Below, piece by piece: positions 10,080 to 20,844 of a DNA stretch of 64,000 bases. The translations under genes and the position numbers were made by a program. The stretch is from NCBI GenBank assembly GCA_035222895.1, contig JAVYIG010001598.1:124001-188000 (forward strand), given 5' to 3'. Origin of the DNA: Strongylocentrotus droebachiensis. Taxonomy: Eukaryota > Echinodermata > Echinoidea > Camarodonta > Strongylocentrotidae. Below the pieces are notes generated by a model. That model saw only the letters and a program-made list of their open reading frames with translations. It made no database searches and had not been told where the DNA came from. How positions within the stretch are numbered: the first letter of the stretch is position 1; each line of letters starts with the position of its first letter.

Positions 10080-10943
10080 GTATGTGTAAATTGGTGTTTA
10101 AAAAAAAGATATGGTGTTGAAAAAGTGTGATTGTCTGAGTGATATCTAAGTGTTTAGTTTTTGTAAAAGCTCTTTTTGAGCATTCAAGAGCTATATCACT
10201 CACTTCTCTTGGATCATTGTGATTAAAGCAAATGAAATAAAGAAAATACATTCAGCTACTCTGATTTGTTTGCATCATATGTCACTGGTTTCATTGACCA
10301 CCATGTGTGCAATGCTTGAGTACAGATGCATATACCTGTACATGATAAGTAGAGGAAACTGTATATTGTTTAAAATGTTCAGACTTCTTTCCCATCTGTT
10401 CCAACATATTAAATGACTAAGATATACATTTGTCAAAGAATCATGGCTCAGAAGGGTCTCTTCTTTTCTAGAGGACCTATACTAATATGCTAGCTATAAT
10501 ATATTTTAAGGTAGTGCCCCAAGGGAGAAGGAACCATGAGAAAAACAGATATTAGTTATATTTTTGGAAACAGCAAATGGGAGAGTTATCCACGTCCTAA
10601 GTCACAAGCCACTGACTAAACTACCAATCTGAAATTTGCGTAGACTTTAAATAGTGATCTCATATTTCAAACATTTATAACTTCCTTACTGTTGGTCCGA
10701 TTCGTTTCAAACTTTTGCCAATCTGTTTCTGTTATTTTCCTGCTTTTATACAAATCAACTTTTTACGAGGGTTGGATTGCCGGTTAATAGTAAAAAAATA
10801 GATGACAAGTTACATTTCATTTTTAATACAACTATTTTGTGATGAAATCTAGTTTTGTTGTAGTCTTTTGAAATGTAAGTGGCCTGGATTCATCATCATT
10901 TTAGATTGCTCTCTCAAACCTTTATGTGTTTACTTTTTTTCAG

Positions 10944-11074
10944 CATTATTGAGTTACTGCAGTCCCTTGACATTCCTGGTCTAAATGAGACCTCGATCCA
11001 GGACTGGTTGAAGCAGGCCCAACTCATGCAGTACATTAATGATGTCATTGCAGATTTGTTGGCAAGCAACAATG
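10944..11074 (+). CDS. ABCA-like gene, exon D2 (array unit 3)
   Basis: 131 nt, phases 2 to 1 (TTTCAG|CATT ... AACAATG|GTAATA). NETSIQDWLKQAQLMQYIND, the closest relative of D1 in the Ser-for-Trp change. Confidence 0.9.
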
Positions 11075-11094
11075 GTAATAAATACAAAAATGAT

Positions 11095-11325
11095 AATACT
11101 TCTTCTTCTCCTCTTTTTGTTTTTTCTTGTTTTTGTCTTCCTCTTCTTCGTTTCTTCATCTTCTTCATCTTCATCTTCTTTTGTTTCTTTTTCTTCTTCC
11201 TCTTCTCACTTTTCTTCATCTTCTTCTTCTTCTCTATTCTCCTCTTCTTCCTCCTTCTTCTCTTTTTGTTTTTTTCTTCTTCCTGTTCTTCTTGTTCTTC
11301 TTGTTCTTCCTCCTCTTCTGTTGAA
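11095..11325 (+). repeat. Pyrimidine tract, D2-A3 intron
   Basis: About 230 nt of C/T-rich sequence starting 20 bp after the D2 donor, with long CTT and TTC mirror-repeat stretches. Confidence 0.85.
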
Positions 11326-11668
11326 CTATTATTACCCTGGCATTAGCAACGCAGCCCTGATAAGAGTACAATGTAAAAATAATGTATCCAGGGCCATCAT
11401 ACTGAAAATATGGGTGCCTCATATTGAAGTCTATGGAAAGGAACAATTTCACCATTCAGTTCACATCACTTGTGTGTGTGTGTGTGTAATGTGGGTTTTT
11501 ATGCCTCCGTTACGAAGTAGCCGGAGGCATTATGTTTTTGGGTTGTCCGTCCGTACGTCCCGTTCTCGTGATCGCGTTATCTGAAGAACCGATTGATGGA
11601 TTCCTGCCAAACTTTGGTCCTGTATGTATCTTACAGAGCCGATGAACTGATTAGATTTTGGGGTCATG

Positions 11669-11688
11669 AGGTCAAAGGTCAAAGGTCA
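11669..11688 (+). promoter_or_regulatory. Triple AGGTCA direct repeat (DR1-like), tandem unit 1
   Basis: AGGTCA, one A, AGGTCA, one A, AGGTCA. Two overlapping perfect DR1 arrangements of the nuclear-receptor half-site, the type bound by HNF4 and RXR heterodimers. Occupancy is unknown. Confidence 0.45.
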
Positions 11689-11819
11689 CAGGGCTCATTA
11701 TGTATGCAAAAACAGCTCGTGATCGCGTTATCTGAAGAACCGATTGATGGATTCCTGCCAAACTTTGGTCATGTATGTATCTTACAGAGCCGATGAACTG
11801 ATTAGATTTTGGGGTCATG

Positions 11820-11839
11820 AGGTCAAAGGTCAAAGGTCA
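11820..11839 (+). promoter_or_regulatory. Triple AGGTCA direct repeat (DR1-like), tandem unit 2
   Basis: Exact copy of the unit-1 arrangement, 151 bp downstream. Confidence 0.45.
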
Positions 11840-11970
11840 CAGGGCTCATTATGTATGCAAAAATAGCTTGTGATCGCGTTATCTAAAGAACCGATTGATG
11901 GATTCCTGCCAAACTTAGGTCATGTATGTTACTTGCAGAGCCGATGAACTGATTAGATTTTGGGGTCATG

Positions 11971-11989
11971 AGGTCAAGGTCAAAGGTCA
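11971..11989 (+). promoter_or_regulatory. Triple AGGTCA repeat, tandem unit 3
   Basis: One spacer base is lost, giving DR0 then DR1. A fourth copy at 12121-12140 has T in the first spacer. A fifth, at about 12263, is degenerate (AGGTCAAAGATCA). Confidence 0.4.
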
Positions 11990-12446
11990 TGCGGCTCAAT
12001 ATGTATGCAAAAACAGCTTGTGATCGCATTATCATTAGAACAGATTGATGGATTCCTGCCAAACTTAGATCATGTATGTATCTTGCAGAGCCAATGAACT
12101 GAGTCGATTCTTGGGTCATGAGGTCATAGGTCAAAGGTCATGGGCTCATTATGTATGCAAAAATAGCTTGTGAATGCATTCTCATTAGAACTGACAGATG
12201 GATTACTATTTAACTCTGGATATCTTGCAGAGCCAATGAACTGAGTAGATTTTAGGGTCATGAGGTCAAAGATCAAAGGGTCATATATGTACATGAGAAA
12301 TTGCTTGTAATCACGATATTCTGAGAACGTGTTAATGGATTACAATTGAACTTGAATTTGAAAAATTTCTTCTGTTTTGGTTTGTAAAATTGCTCTATGA
12401 CGGAGGCATCATTTCGACTGCGCGCAGTTGAAGTTCCATCTAGTTC

Positions 12447-12600
12447 AATCAGGAATTATTTCCATCTTGGGGCCACCTTTAATGTCACCATTCAAACGGG
12501 GGTCCGCTGAGTCAGTTTTTAGGTGAAGACAGAGAGCTGACCATATCATGGACATCACTTGCATTTCACATCATACCTTCAAATCCAAATATTTGTTGAT
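12447..12600 (-). mobile_element. Intronic SINE-like repeat, D2-A3 intron
   Basis: CAATCAGGAATTATTTCCATCTTGGGGCC and the following CCGCTGAGTCAGTTTTTAGG match the other intron copies. Its 5' edge is cut by the element at 11501-12443. Confidence 0.45.
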
Positions 12601-12730
12601 GCAGTGAATGATGAGTTAATAAAATAACTGAAATTGTAGAATATATGTGACTCAGGGATTGCTTATTGTTGTTTCTGTGAAATATAGGGCTCTCCTACAT
12701 GAAATTACATTTTTCTTTAAATTGTTACAG

Positions 12731-12864
12731 GGACAGAGTTTGCAATCCCAACCTTCAATGAGCTATTCCCAGATCCTACTATCGTTGTGCAACTGTTGAC
12801 TGATCTTGGTGTCCCTACTGATGTCACTGAAGCTTTCTTATACATGGCTGTTCAAGCGGATCAG
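12731..12864 (+). CDS. ABCA-like gene, exon A3 (array unit 3)
   Basis: 134 nt, phases 1 to 0 (TTACAG|GGACAG ... CAG|GTATGT). Variable dipeptide P-T (CCT ACT), then DVTEAFLYMAVQADQ. Confidence 0.9.
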
Positions 12865-13076
12865 GTATGTGTACCCGGTACATAAATAAACAATGTAGAT
12901 GTGTAACCATGGTGATAAGGAAGATGGGAGGGGAATGTGCGGAAAAATGAATCAGTAAAACAAAGTTTATACAAACCTTGTTCTTCTTTGGTGTAATGAT
13001 GCATGCAGGCTGCTTCAAAAACAGTAAAAACAGTCATCATACATCTTCAAGCCAAGGAAGACAATTTGTATAACTA

Positions 13077-13716
13077 CCATAAATCTCTGTGTATAAGACG
13101 CACCCCTATTTTGGGAGGGGGGGGGGGGAAATCTTTATTATTTTTTTTTGCCGACTCCGTTGTCAGCAAGCCAGATCCGTGTTCAAAATGCACACGGGGA
13201 AGGACCTTTATTTTACTGCGAGGTGCAGTTGAAGGCGCCGATGTGTTCTTGTAAACTTGTCACAAATAATAGTAACAATGTCAGTTTTAAAACTAAAGTC
13301 TTGAAGTCCAAACAGAAATCCGGCCATAAAGGTAGTGCTGTTGTAGTTCGATCCTACAGTTCGATGCTGTGCCTTTACTATAACCCAGATGACAAATAGT
13401 GAGAGTACATTACTGTTGCAACTTTGTAACCTGGATTACAGATTATATAATCTAGTACAGTTTTACTGTGCTACTTCAAATAACTTCCTACAGTATCTTA
13501 CTGTGACTTTCTTGGTGCGAGTGGTGAGTCAACACACCTTGTATGACTGAGCTGGGAGACATTGCCAGGCACAGTGTTGATGGAGGGGGCATAAATCGAC
13601 ACTTAAAAAAAGAAGATTTTTTATATATTTTTTTGTACTTGTGTTTAAGATGCACCCCTGACTTTAATTTTTTTTTTGGCGTAAAAAAAGTGCGTCTTAT
13701 ACACAGAGATTTACGG
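13077..13716. mobile_element. TIR element, GACGCACC family, copy 1
   Basis: Ends CCATAAATCTCTGTGTATAA and its inverse (TTATACACAGAGATTTACGG), flanked by TA on both sides (13075-13076, 13717-13718). A second nested GTTTAAGATGCACCCC lies before the right end. No transposase. It lies in the A3-B3 intron only. Sister copies at 16872, 33892 and 47689. Confidence 0.8.
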
Positions 13717-13853
13717 TATGTTTAACAAAATCTCTTTTACTCTGAACATCTATCGTAATCGATCATCAACATTTCAAAACATTCAGGGAAATAGCAAGTC
13801 TTCTCTTCACACTTCCAATTAATTCAATGGAATCCATTTTTAATCCATTTTAG

Positions 13854-14048
13854 TGGACAGAGATATGGATGAAGCCTGACCCTCTCCAAGCCGTGTGCAA
13901 TACGAGTCTCTTTCAAGACATCTTCACCCAGACCCTCAACTCCTCCATTGACATCCAGACCATCCAGGCAACACTCTGCTCTGTTAACCTTTCTGACATT
14001 GATGCTTTACTGAATCATATCTTCAAAGCAAATAGCATGATTGTTCAG
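13854..14048 (+). CDS. ABCA-like gene, exon B3 (array unit 3)
   Basis: 195 nt, phase 0 both ends (TTTTAG|TGG ... CAG|GTAAGT). C-N-T-S sequon kept. Private changes CSVNLSD and LLNHIFKANS. Confidence 0.9.
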
Positions 14049-14270
14049 GTAAGTGAGCTGATGGTGGATTATCTTATCAGTAAATAATGCAGGGCATCAC
14101 ATTACTTTCTTGGAAGGGGGTCCTTATTATATTTTGGAGTCTTTTTTTCTGGAGCCCTGTGTAAACATTTTAAACTTGGGATTGGGGCTGGAGAGGGAAG
14201 GGGTGCCAAATAAAAATAGTAATTGTAAGTTATCATAATAGACCTTCATACCTCAAAGAATGTTGTTGTT

Positions 14271-14286
14271 GGGGGGGGGGGGGGGG
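14271..14286 (+). repeat. Poly-G run, B3-C3 intron
   Basis: Sixteen consecutive G about 200 bp before exon C3, homologous in position to 9716 and 31414. Confidence 0.8.
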
Positions 14287-14481
14287 CAATTTTGGGGCTT
14301 CAGGGCTTGAGAGTTCTTTCAGTCATTTTCTACATGTGTTCCAAACTTGGGATGGGCTTGAGCCCCCAAACGCTGCAGAGTAACTGTTTTGGCATGTCTG
14401 TAAATATTGTAAATCTCACTTTAATTCAGTCCTTAATTCAATTAATCCAATTCAATTCATTTCATTTCTCTTATAATGCAG

Positions 14482-14609
14482 CTTGTTCAGGTTTTCTATC
14501 AAGTCCCAGATTTCGATCTGCAGACTGCCCTCAACGTCAGCCGAGAGATTTCAGCAATCATCTCCAATCTGATCTCAAACCCTGCTAACTTTGAATTGGA
14601 TCCGCAGAG
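14482..14609 (+). CDS. ABCA-like gene, exon C3 (array unit 4)
   Basis: 128 nt, phases 0 to 2 (ATGCAG|CTT ... CAG AG|GTATGT). First of the second C subtype: PDFDLQ, SNPANFELDPQ instead of PGLDLQ, SDPTNFELNPM. N-V-S sequon kept. Confidence 0.9.
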
Positions 14610-15225
14610 GTATGTGTAAACCAATGTTAAAAAAAAAGATATGGTGTCGAATAAATGTGATTTCCTCGTTGATATTTAAGTGTTTGTTACATTTTTTTGT
14701 AGAGCCCTTTGAGAGCTATTAAGAGCTTTATAGCCAATTGCTTCCGTAATGTCTTTGCAGATGTAAGCATTTTCTGAACATCCTATGTTGATATTAATAT
14801 GTCATAGAATTTATTATATTATCAAAGTAGCATTTTAGGAAATCACAGATAAATGTGATTACAGCAAATGAGAACATCATTTAGTTGCTTTGACTTACAT
14901 GTATCAAACACTTGGTTTCAATTGCCAGCTTTTGGGCAGTGCTTGAGCGTAGATCCATTTATACAGTTATGAGACTGAAAAAGTTGTGCGGCAGTTGACG
15001 TTAGAAAATAGACAAGTGAAGAAGAAATAATAAAACTACTGTAGGAGATGCAGAGTATACAAATGTTTGTTAAGCCTTTGTTAGATTTTTAACATGTATG
15101 TTATGTACACAATTTCTAATGACACTTTGATCATTCATTTAATTTAGTTATTGTAAACGGCAGTGGCAGCAGTCATCACAAATTTAGATTGTACTCTCAT
15201 GTCATTATATCTTTATTTCTTCCAG

Positions 15226-15353
15226 CATCATCAAGTTACTGCAGTCCCTTAGAGTTCCTGGTCTGAATGAAACCTGGGTCCAGGACTGGTTGAACCAGGT
15301 CGAACTCACGCAGTACGCTAATGACATCATTGCTTGGTTGGCAAGCAACAATG
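15226..15353 (+). CDS. ABCA-like gene, exon D3 (array unit 4, most diverged array D exon)
   Basis: 128 nt, phases 2 to 1 (TCCAG|CATC ... AACAATG|GTAATT). One codon shorter than the other D exons. Changes: SIIKLLQSLRVPGL, WLNQVELTQYANDIIAWLA. The N-E-T sequon and frame are intact. The concentration of amino-acid changes in this one copy suggests relaxed constraint. Confidence 0.85.
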
Positions 15354-15375
15354 GTAATTAAAACAAAAGAAATTA

Positions 15376-15702
15376 ATTCTTCTTTATTCTCTTCTCATGC
15401 TCCTCATTTTTCTAATTTTCTTCTTCTCCTCATTTTCTCCCTCTTCTTTTTTCTCCTCTTTGTCTCCCTTTTGTTCTTCCTCTTCTCCCTCTTCTTTTTC
15501 CACCTTTTCTTCTTCCTCCTCCTTTTCTTCTTTTTCGATCCTCTTCTTCTTCTCCTTCTCCTTTTTTGTTTTCTTTTTCTTCTTTATCTTCTCATACTCC
15601 TTTTTTTTTTTCTTCTTCTCTTTCATCTCCTTCTTATCCTTCTTCTTTTTCTTCTTCTTTTTTCGTTCCTTTTCTCCTTCTTTTACTTCTTCTTCTTGAA
15701 AT
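15376..15702 (+). repeat. Pyrimidine tract, D3-A4 intron (longest)
   Basis: About 325 nt, nearly all C/T, beginning about 20 bp after the D3 donor. Largest of the homologous tracts. Confidence 0.85.
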
Positions 15703-15859
15703 TGTACTATTATTACCCTGACATTAGCCACACACCCCTGATAAGTTTACAATGTATTAATCACAATATTTCCAGGGGCCATATGCTGAAAATACTGGTG
15801 CCTCATGTATTGAAGTCTACAGGAAGGAACAATTTCACTATTCAGTTCACATCACTTGC

Positions 15860-16060
15860 GTCTGTGTGTGTGTGTGTGTAATTTAGGTTCTTACAGACGT
15901 GTATATATGAGATATGATTATTTACATCTTGGGGCCGACCTTTAATGTCACCATCCAAAAAAGATGCGACTCAAAATGATGTCTGCTGAGTCAGTTTTTA
16001 GGGGAGGACAGAGAGCTGACCATACCCCTGAAATCACTTGCATTTAACATCATACCTTTA
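15860..16060 (-). mobile_element. Intronic SINE-like repeat, D3-A4 intron
   Basis: (GT)n, TTACAGACGTGTATATATGA, TTTACATCTTGGGGCCGACC, then CTGCTGAGTCAGTTTTTAGG; same unit as at 5513. Confidence 0.5.
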
Positions 16061-16222
16061 AATCCAGTTTTGCTTAGATGCAGTGAATGATGAGTAGATG
16101 TCAAGAAAAAACTGATACATTGTCAAATATATTCCATTCAGGGACTGCTTATTCTTTCTTTAAAATCTTGGCCTACTCAACATGTTTATTTCATAAAATT
16201 TATTTATTTTCAATTGTTGCAG

Positions 16223-16356
16223 GGACAGAGTTTGCCATCCCAACCTTTAATGAGCTGTTCCCAGATCCTACTATCATTGTACAACTGTTGACTGATCTTG
16301 GTGTTCCTAATGACATCACTGAAGCTTTCTTATACATGGCTGTTCAAGCAGATCAG
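16223..16356 (+). CDS. ABCA-like gene, exon A4 (array unit 4)
   Basis: 134 nt, phases 1 to 0 (TTGCAG|GGACAG ... CAG|GTATGT). Variable dipeptide P-N, then DITEAFLYM. PTII in place of PTIV. Confidence 0.9.
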
Positions 16357-16871
16357 GTATGTGTACATGACTGTCCAATGAAGATGTGTAACCATGGTGA
16401 TAAGGAGGATGGGAGGGGGATGTGCAGGAAAATAAATCAGTAAAACAAAGTTTACAATCCTTGTTTTTCTTTGGTGTGGTGATGCATGCAGGCTGCTTCT
16501 AAAAGAATGAAAGCATTCATCATTAATCTTCATGCCAAGGAAGACAATTTTTATTACTAAGTTTTTTAATCTATGTATTACTTTGGACATCTATCACAAT
16601 CAAATCATCAATATGGCAAAGCATTAGAGTAGTCACCCGAAGAATCAAAAGTGTTTTGAATTGATGCAAAATTCATATCATTGCAAAGGGGAAGCTTTAC
16701 TGATCAAATGTAACAACTTCCCTCTTCAAAATATGTTTGGGGCCCGCAGTAATTATCTCTCAAAAATGTTAATTTTGAGATCCAGATTTTCTGCCTTCAG
16801 CGGTCCTCCATAGAGCATCAAGATTCGTGACGTCACACGCAAGACACAGTTACGCCTTTCCATGATATCTA

Positions 16872-17425
16872 CCGTAAATCTCTGTGTATAAGACGCACCC
16901 CTATTTTGGGGGGCAAAAAAAAAAAAGGCAGCAAGCCAGATCCGTGTTAAAAAATGCATGCAGGGAAGCACCTTTATTTTACTGCGAGTTGCAGTTGAAG
17001 GCGCTGATTTGTTCTTGTAAACTTGTCACAAATAATAGTAACAATGTCATTTTTAAAACTAAAGATGACAGACAAACAGAAATCCGGCCATAAAAGTAGT
17101 GTTGTTGTAGTTCGATCCTACAGTTCGATGCTGTGCCATCACTATAACCCAGATGACAAATAGTGAGAGAACATTACTGTTGCAACTTTGTAACCTGGAT
17201 TACAGATTATATAATCTAGAACAGTTTTATTGTGCCACTTCAAATAACTTCCTACAGTATCTTACTGTGACTGTATTGGTGCGAGTGGTGAGTCAACACA
17301 CCTTGTATGACTCAGCTGGGAGACATTGCCAGGCACAGTGCAGGTGGAGGGGGCATAAATCAACACTTACATTTTTTTGTTTTTTTGTTTTTTTGTACCT
17401 GTGTATAAGACGCACTCCCGATTTT
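16872..17425. mobile_element. TIR element, GACGCACC family, copy 2 (right end truncated)
   Basis: Left end TA|CCGTAAATCTCTGTGTATAA is intact. On the right only the inner GTGTATAAGACGCACTCCCG remains and the terminal inverse is missing. The interior is closely similar to copy 1 (AACCTGGATTACAGATTATA). Confidence 0.75.
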
Positions 17426-17565
17426 CAAGAGAAGATCTTTTCATCCATGTATAAATTGTTCATAATTATTGTGAATTTCCTTCAGGTGACTACTTAAAGG
17501 AAATAGTCATTCTTCTCAGCACATCTCCAGTTCATTCAATTGTATCCAATTTTATTCAATTTTAG

Positions 17566-17760
17566 TGGACGGAGATATGGATGAAGCCCGACCCTCTCCA
17601 AGCTGTCTGCAATACAAGTCTCTTTCAAGACATCTTCACGCAGACTCTCAACTCCTCCATTGACATCCAGACCATCCAGGCAACACTCTGCTCTCTTAAC
17701 CTCTCTGACATTGATGCTCTACTGAATGATGTCTTCAAGGCAAACGATATGATTGTTCAG
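17566..17760 (+). CDS. ABCA-like gene, exon B4 (array unit 4)
   Basis: 195 nt, phase 0 both ends (TTTTAG|TGG ... CAG|GTGAGT, the only array B exon with a GTGAGT donor). C-N-T-S sequon kept. Variant LLNDVFKAND. It is the last B exon with the sequon. Confidence 0.9.
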
Positions 17761-17971
17761 GTGAGTGAGCTGATGGCTGTTTCGGTCTATGGATTACCTT
17801 ATCAGGGTTCTTGCATTCATTTTCTACATGTGTTCTAAACTTGGGCTTGAGCCTCCCAACTGCTACTGTTTTGGCATGTCTGTTAATATGGTAAATTTCA
17901 CTGTTATTTTGTCCTTGGGCTGCAAATGAAGCCAATCCAATTCAATTCAATTCATTTCTCTTATAATGCAG

Positions 17972-18099
17972 CTTGTTCAGGTGTTCTATCAAGTCCCAGA
18001 TTTTGATCTGCAGACTGCCCTCAACGTCAGCCGAGAGATATCAGCGATCATTTCCAATCTAATCTCAAACCCTGCTAACTTTGAGTTAGATCCACAGAG
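17972..18099 (+). CDS. ABCA-like gene, exon C4 (array unit 5)
   Basis: 128 nt, phases 0 to 2. PDFDLQ / SNPANFELDPQ subtype. The preceding intron is only 211 bp because the G-rich middle is deleted. Confidence 0.9.
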
Positions 18100-18528
18100 G
18101 TATGTGTAAACCTATTTATAAAAAAAAGATATGGTGTGAAGAAATTTTATTTTTTAAGGTGATATTTAAAGGGCCCCTCCCATCAAACAGGTTAGAAATT
18201 GAAGAAAAAAAAAGACATGTAGAAGAGTTTTTGACAAGAGATTTTCGAATTTGACAATGAAATCTTCAATAATTCTGGAATCTAGCTTTAAAAATAATGA
18301 CTCAGACTGTCAATTGTAATAGAACCTTGCATTTTGTTGACTAAGTAGTACAAAATATGTTACATATTCAACAGATTACAAGTTATTTCATTTTTAATGA
18401 AACTTTTATCTCTCATTTTACTTTTTGATGAAATCTAGTTTTGTTGGAATTTTTTTAAATGACAGTGGTCTGGGTTCATCATGAATTAAGATTGGTCTCT
18501 CACACCCTTATGTGTTTACTCCTTTTAG

Positions 18529-18659
18529 CATCATTGAGTTACTGCAGTCCCTTGATGTTCCTGGTCTGAATGAAACCTGGGTCCAGGACTGGTTGAAGCA
18601 GGTCCAACTCATGCAGTACATTAATGATGTCATTGCTGACTTGTTTGCAAGCAACAATG
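18529..18659 (+). CDS. ABCA-like gene, exon D4 (array unit 5)
   Basis: 131 nt, phases 2 to 1 (CTTTTAG|CATC ... AACAATG|GTAATA). SLDVPGLNETW and VIADLFASNN are private changes. Confidence 0.9.
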
Positions 18660-18679
18660 GTAATATATACAAAAATGAT

Positions 18680-18880
18680 AATTCTTCTTCTCCTTCTCCT
18701 CCTTCTTTTTCTTCTTCTCCTTCTCCTCTTCTTAGTTTTTCTTGTTCCTTTTTCCTCACCTTCTTCTTCCCCTTTTTCTTCATCTTCTTCCTCTACTTCT
18801 TCTCTATCCTCCTCTTCTACCTCCTCCTCCTCTTTTCGTATTTTCTTGATTTTTCTTCTTCTTCTTCTTTTCATTGTACT
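18680..18880 (+). repeat. Pyrimidine tract, D4-A5 intron
   Basis: About 200 nt of CTT/TCC-rich sequence starting about 20 bp after the D4 donor. Confidence 0.85.
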
Positions 18881-19028
18881 ATTATTTCTGTGTCATTAGC
18901 AACGCACCCCTGGTATTAAGGGTACCATGTACAAAAAATATCCAAGGCCATATACTGAAAATACGGGTGCCTCATATATTGAAGTCTATGGGAATGAAAA
19001 ATATCACTTGTCATTTCACATAACTTGC

Positions 19029-19215
19029 ATGTGTGTGTGTGTGTGTGTGTGTGTGATTTGGGCTTTTACAGATGTGTATCAATCAACTAATTAACCTCTT
19101 GGAACCAACCTTAACGCCATCGTTCAAAAGATGAACCGGGGTCCGCTGAGTCATTTTTCAGGTGAAGACAGAGATCGAGCTGACCATACCACAGACAGCA
19201 CTTGCATTTCACATC
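19029..19215 (-). mobile_element. Intronic SINE-like repeat, D4-A5 intron
   Basis: (TG)n, CTTTTACAGATGTGTATCAA, then GGGGTCCGCTGAGTCATTTT; diverged copy of the unit at 5513. Confidence 0.45.
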
Positions 19216-19373
19216 ATATCTTCAAATCCAGTATTGTTTTGATACAGTAAATGATGAGTAGATAATAAAACTGTACATTGATCAATATATGTGACTGAGG
19301 GACTGCTTTTTGTTCTTTTGTAAAAATAAAGGCCTCCCCTACATGAAATAGTTTATTTAATTAATTGTTACAG

Positions 19374-19507
19374 GGACAGAGTTTGCCATCCCAACCTTCA
19401 ATGAGCTGTTCCCAGATCCGACTGTCATTGTACAACTGTTGACTGATCTAGGTGTTCCTAATGACATCACTGAAGCTTTCTTATACATGGCTGTTCAAGC
19501 AGATCAG
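19374..19507 (+). CDS. ABCA-like gene, exon A5 (array unit 5)
   Basis: 134 nt, phases 1 to 0 (TTACAG|GGACAG ... CAG|GTACGT). PTVI, and variable dipeptide P-N. From here on A exons carry PTV rather than PTI. Confidence 0.9.
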
Positions 19508-19820
19508 GTACGTGTATATGACGTCCCGATGTAGATGCGTTACCATGGGGATAATGAGGATGGGAGGGGTTGTGCAAAAAAATGAATCGATACATTTTTG
19601 TTGCAATCCTTGTTCTTCTTTGGTGAGCTGATGCATGCAGCTTGCCTAAAAATGATGAAAGCAGTCATATCTAATCTTCATGCCAAGGAAGACAATTTAT
19701 ATTGCTACATTTTGTATATATATCTCTGCTGCTCTGGACATCTATCACAATCAAATAAATGTAATTCTTCCTTGGACATTTCCAATTTAATCAATTAAAT
19801 CCATTTTTAATTCATTTAAG

Positions 19821-20015
19821 TGGACAGAGATATGGATGAAGCCCGACCCTCTCCAAGCTGTCTGTGATACAAGTCTCTTTCAAGACATCTTCACCCAGAC
19901 TCTCAACACCTCCATTGATATCCAGACCATCCAGGCAAAACTCTGCTCTCTTAACCTCTCTGACATTGATGCTCTACTAAATGATGTATTCAATACAAAC
20001 GGTCTGATTGTTCAG
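19821..20015 (+). CDS. ABCA-like gene, exon B5 (array unit 5)
   Basis: 195 nt, phase 0 both ends (TTTAAG|TGG ... CAG|GTAAGT). First B exon with C-D-T-S, which removes the sequon. Further changes LNTSID, AKLCSL and NDVFNTNGLIVQ. Confidence 0.9.
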
Positions 20016-20157
20016 GTAAGTGACTTTGGTCCGTGGATTACCTTATCAGCAAATAATGCAGGGCATCACATAAACTTCTTGAAAGGGGGTCCGTATTACT
20101 TTTTTTGAGTCTTTATGCTGGAGTCCTGTGTTCAGTTTTCAAAATAAGTTGGGGATG

Positions 20158-20171
20158 GGGGGGGGGGGGGG
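20158..20171 (+). repeat. Poly-G run, B5-C5 intron
   Basis: Run of about 14 G about 220 bp before exon C5, in the homologous intron position. Confidence 0.8.
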
Positions 20172-20392
20172 ATAGGTGTTCCAGACATAGATTTTGGGTT
20201 CCCATTAGTCCTGGGTGCCTATCAGTCTCAACCCCTGACCGATGGGACCAAAAATCTACTTCTGCAATACATCAGAAGGGCCTTAACACAAGACAACTAT
20301 CTATTTATATTGTAAACTTCACTCTAACTTGATGTTTGGGCTGCAAATGTAGCCAATCCAATTTAATTCAATTCATTTCTCTTTTAATGCAG

Positions 20393-20520
20393 CTTGTTCA
20401 GGTTTTCTATCAAGTCCCAGGTTTTGATCTACAGACTGCCCTCAACATCAGCCAAGAGATATCAGCGATCATCTCCAAGCTGATTTCAGACCCTACTAAC
20501 TTTGAATTAAATCCACAGAG
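20393..20520 (+). CDS. ABCA-like gene, exon C5 (array unit 6)
   Basis: 128 nt, phases 0 to 2 (ATGCAG|CTT ... CAG AG|GTATGT). Mosaic of the two subtypes: PGFDLQ, NISQEISAIISKL, SDPTNFELN with a DPQ-type CAG end. Confidence 0.9.
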
Positions 20521-20844
20521 GTATGTGTAAACCAGTGTTTAAAAAAGGATATAGTGTTGAAAAAGTGTGATTTTCTCAGTGATATTTAAAGTGCCCCTCC
20601 AATTAAAACGGGCTAAAAATTGAAAAAAAGAAGACATTAAGAAAAGTTTTTGACAGATATTTCGAATATGATAATGATTTTTCTTAGAAATCATCAATAA
20701 TTCTGGAATCTAGTTAAAACATATGACCACTCAGACTGTTAATGGTAATAAAATCGTGCATTTTGTTGACTAAGTATTACAAAATATGTTTACATATTCA
20801 ACAGGTTACAAGTTATACTTCTTTTTTAATGAAATCACTCATTT

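Larger units (their letters stand above)
11501..12443. mobile_element. Repeat element with TGCCTCCGT ends and about 151-bp tandem repeats carrying AGGTCA triplets
   Basis: It interrupts the GGGTTTTT...CAATCAGG intron sequence that is continuous in other units. The ends include ATGCCTCCGTTACGAAG at 11501 and CTATGACGGAGGCATCA near 12395, in inverted orientation. The interior is about five tandem units with period about 151 bp (GATTGATGGATTCCTGCC at 11591, 11742, 11893 and 12043, then a degenerate unit). No ORF. It occurs only in the D2-A3 intron. Confidence 0.75.

Noticed and set aside
15321-15881. 186-codon Phe/Leu/Ser-rich frame and the Lys/Glu-rich frame opposite
   Set aside because: Both read the pyrimidine tract after D3; the same happens after the other D exons. 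Apparent membrane segments are composition artefacts.
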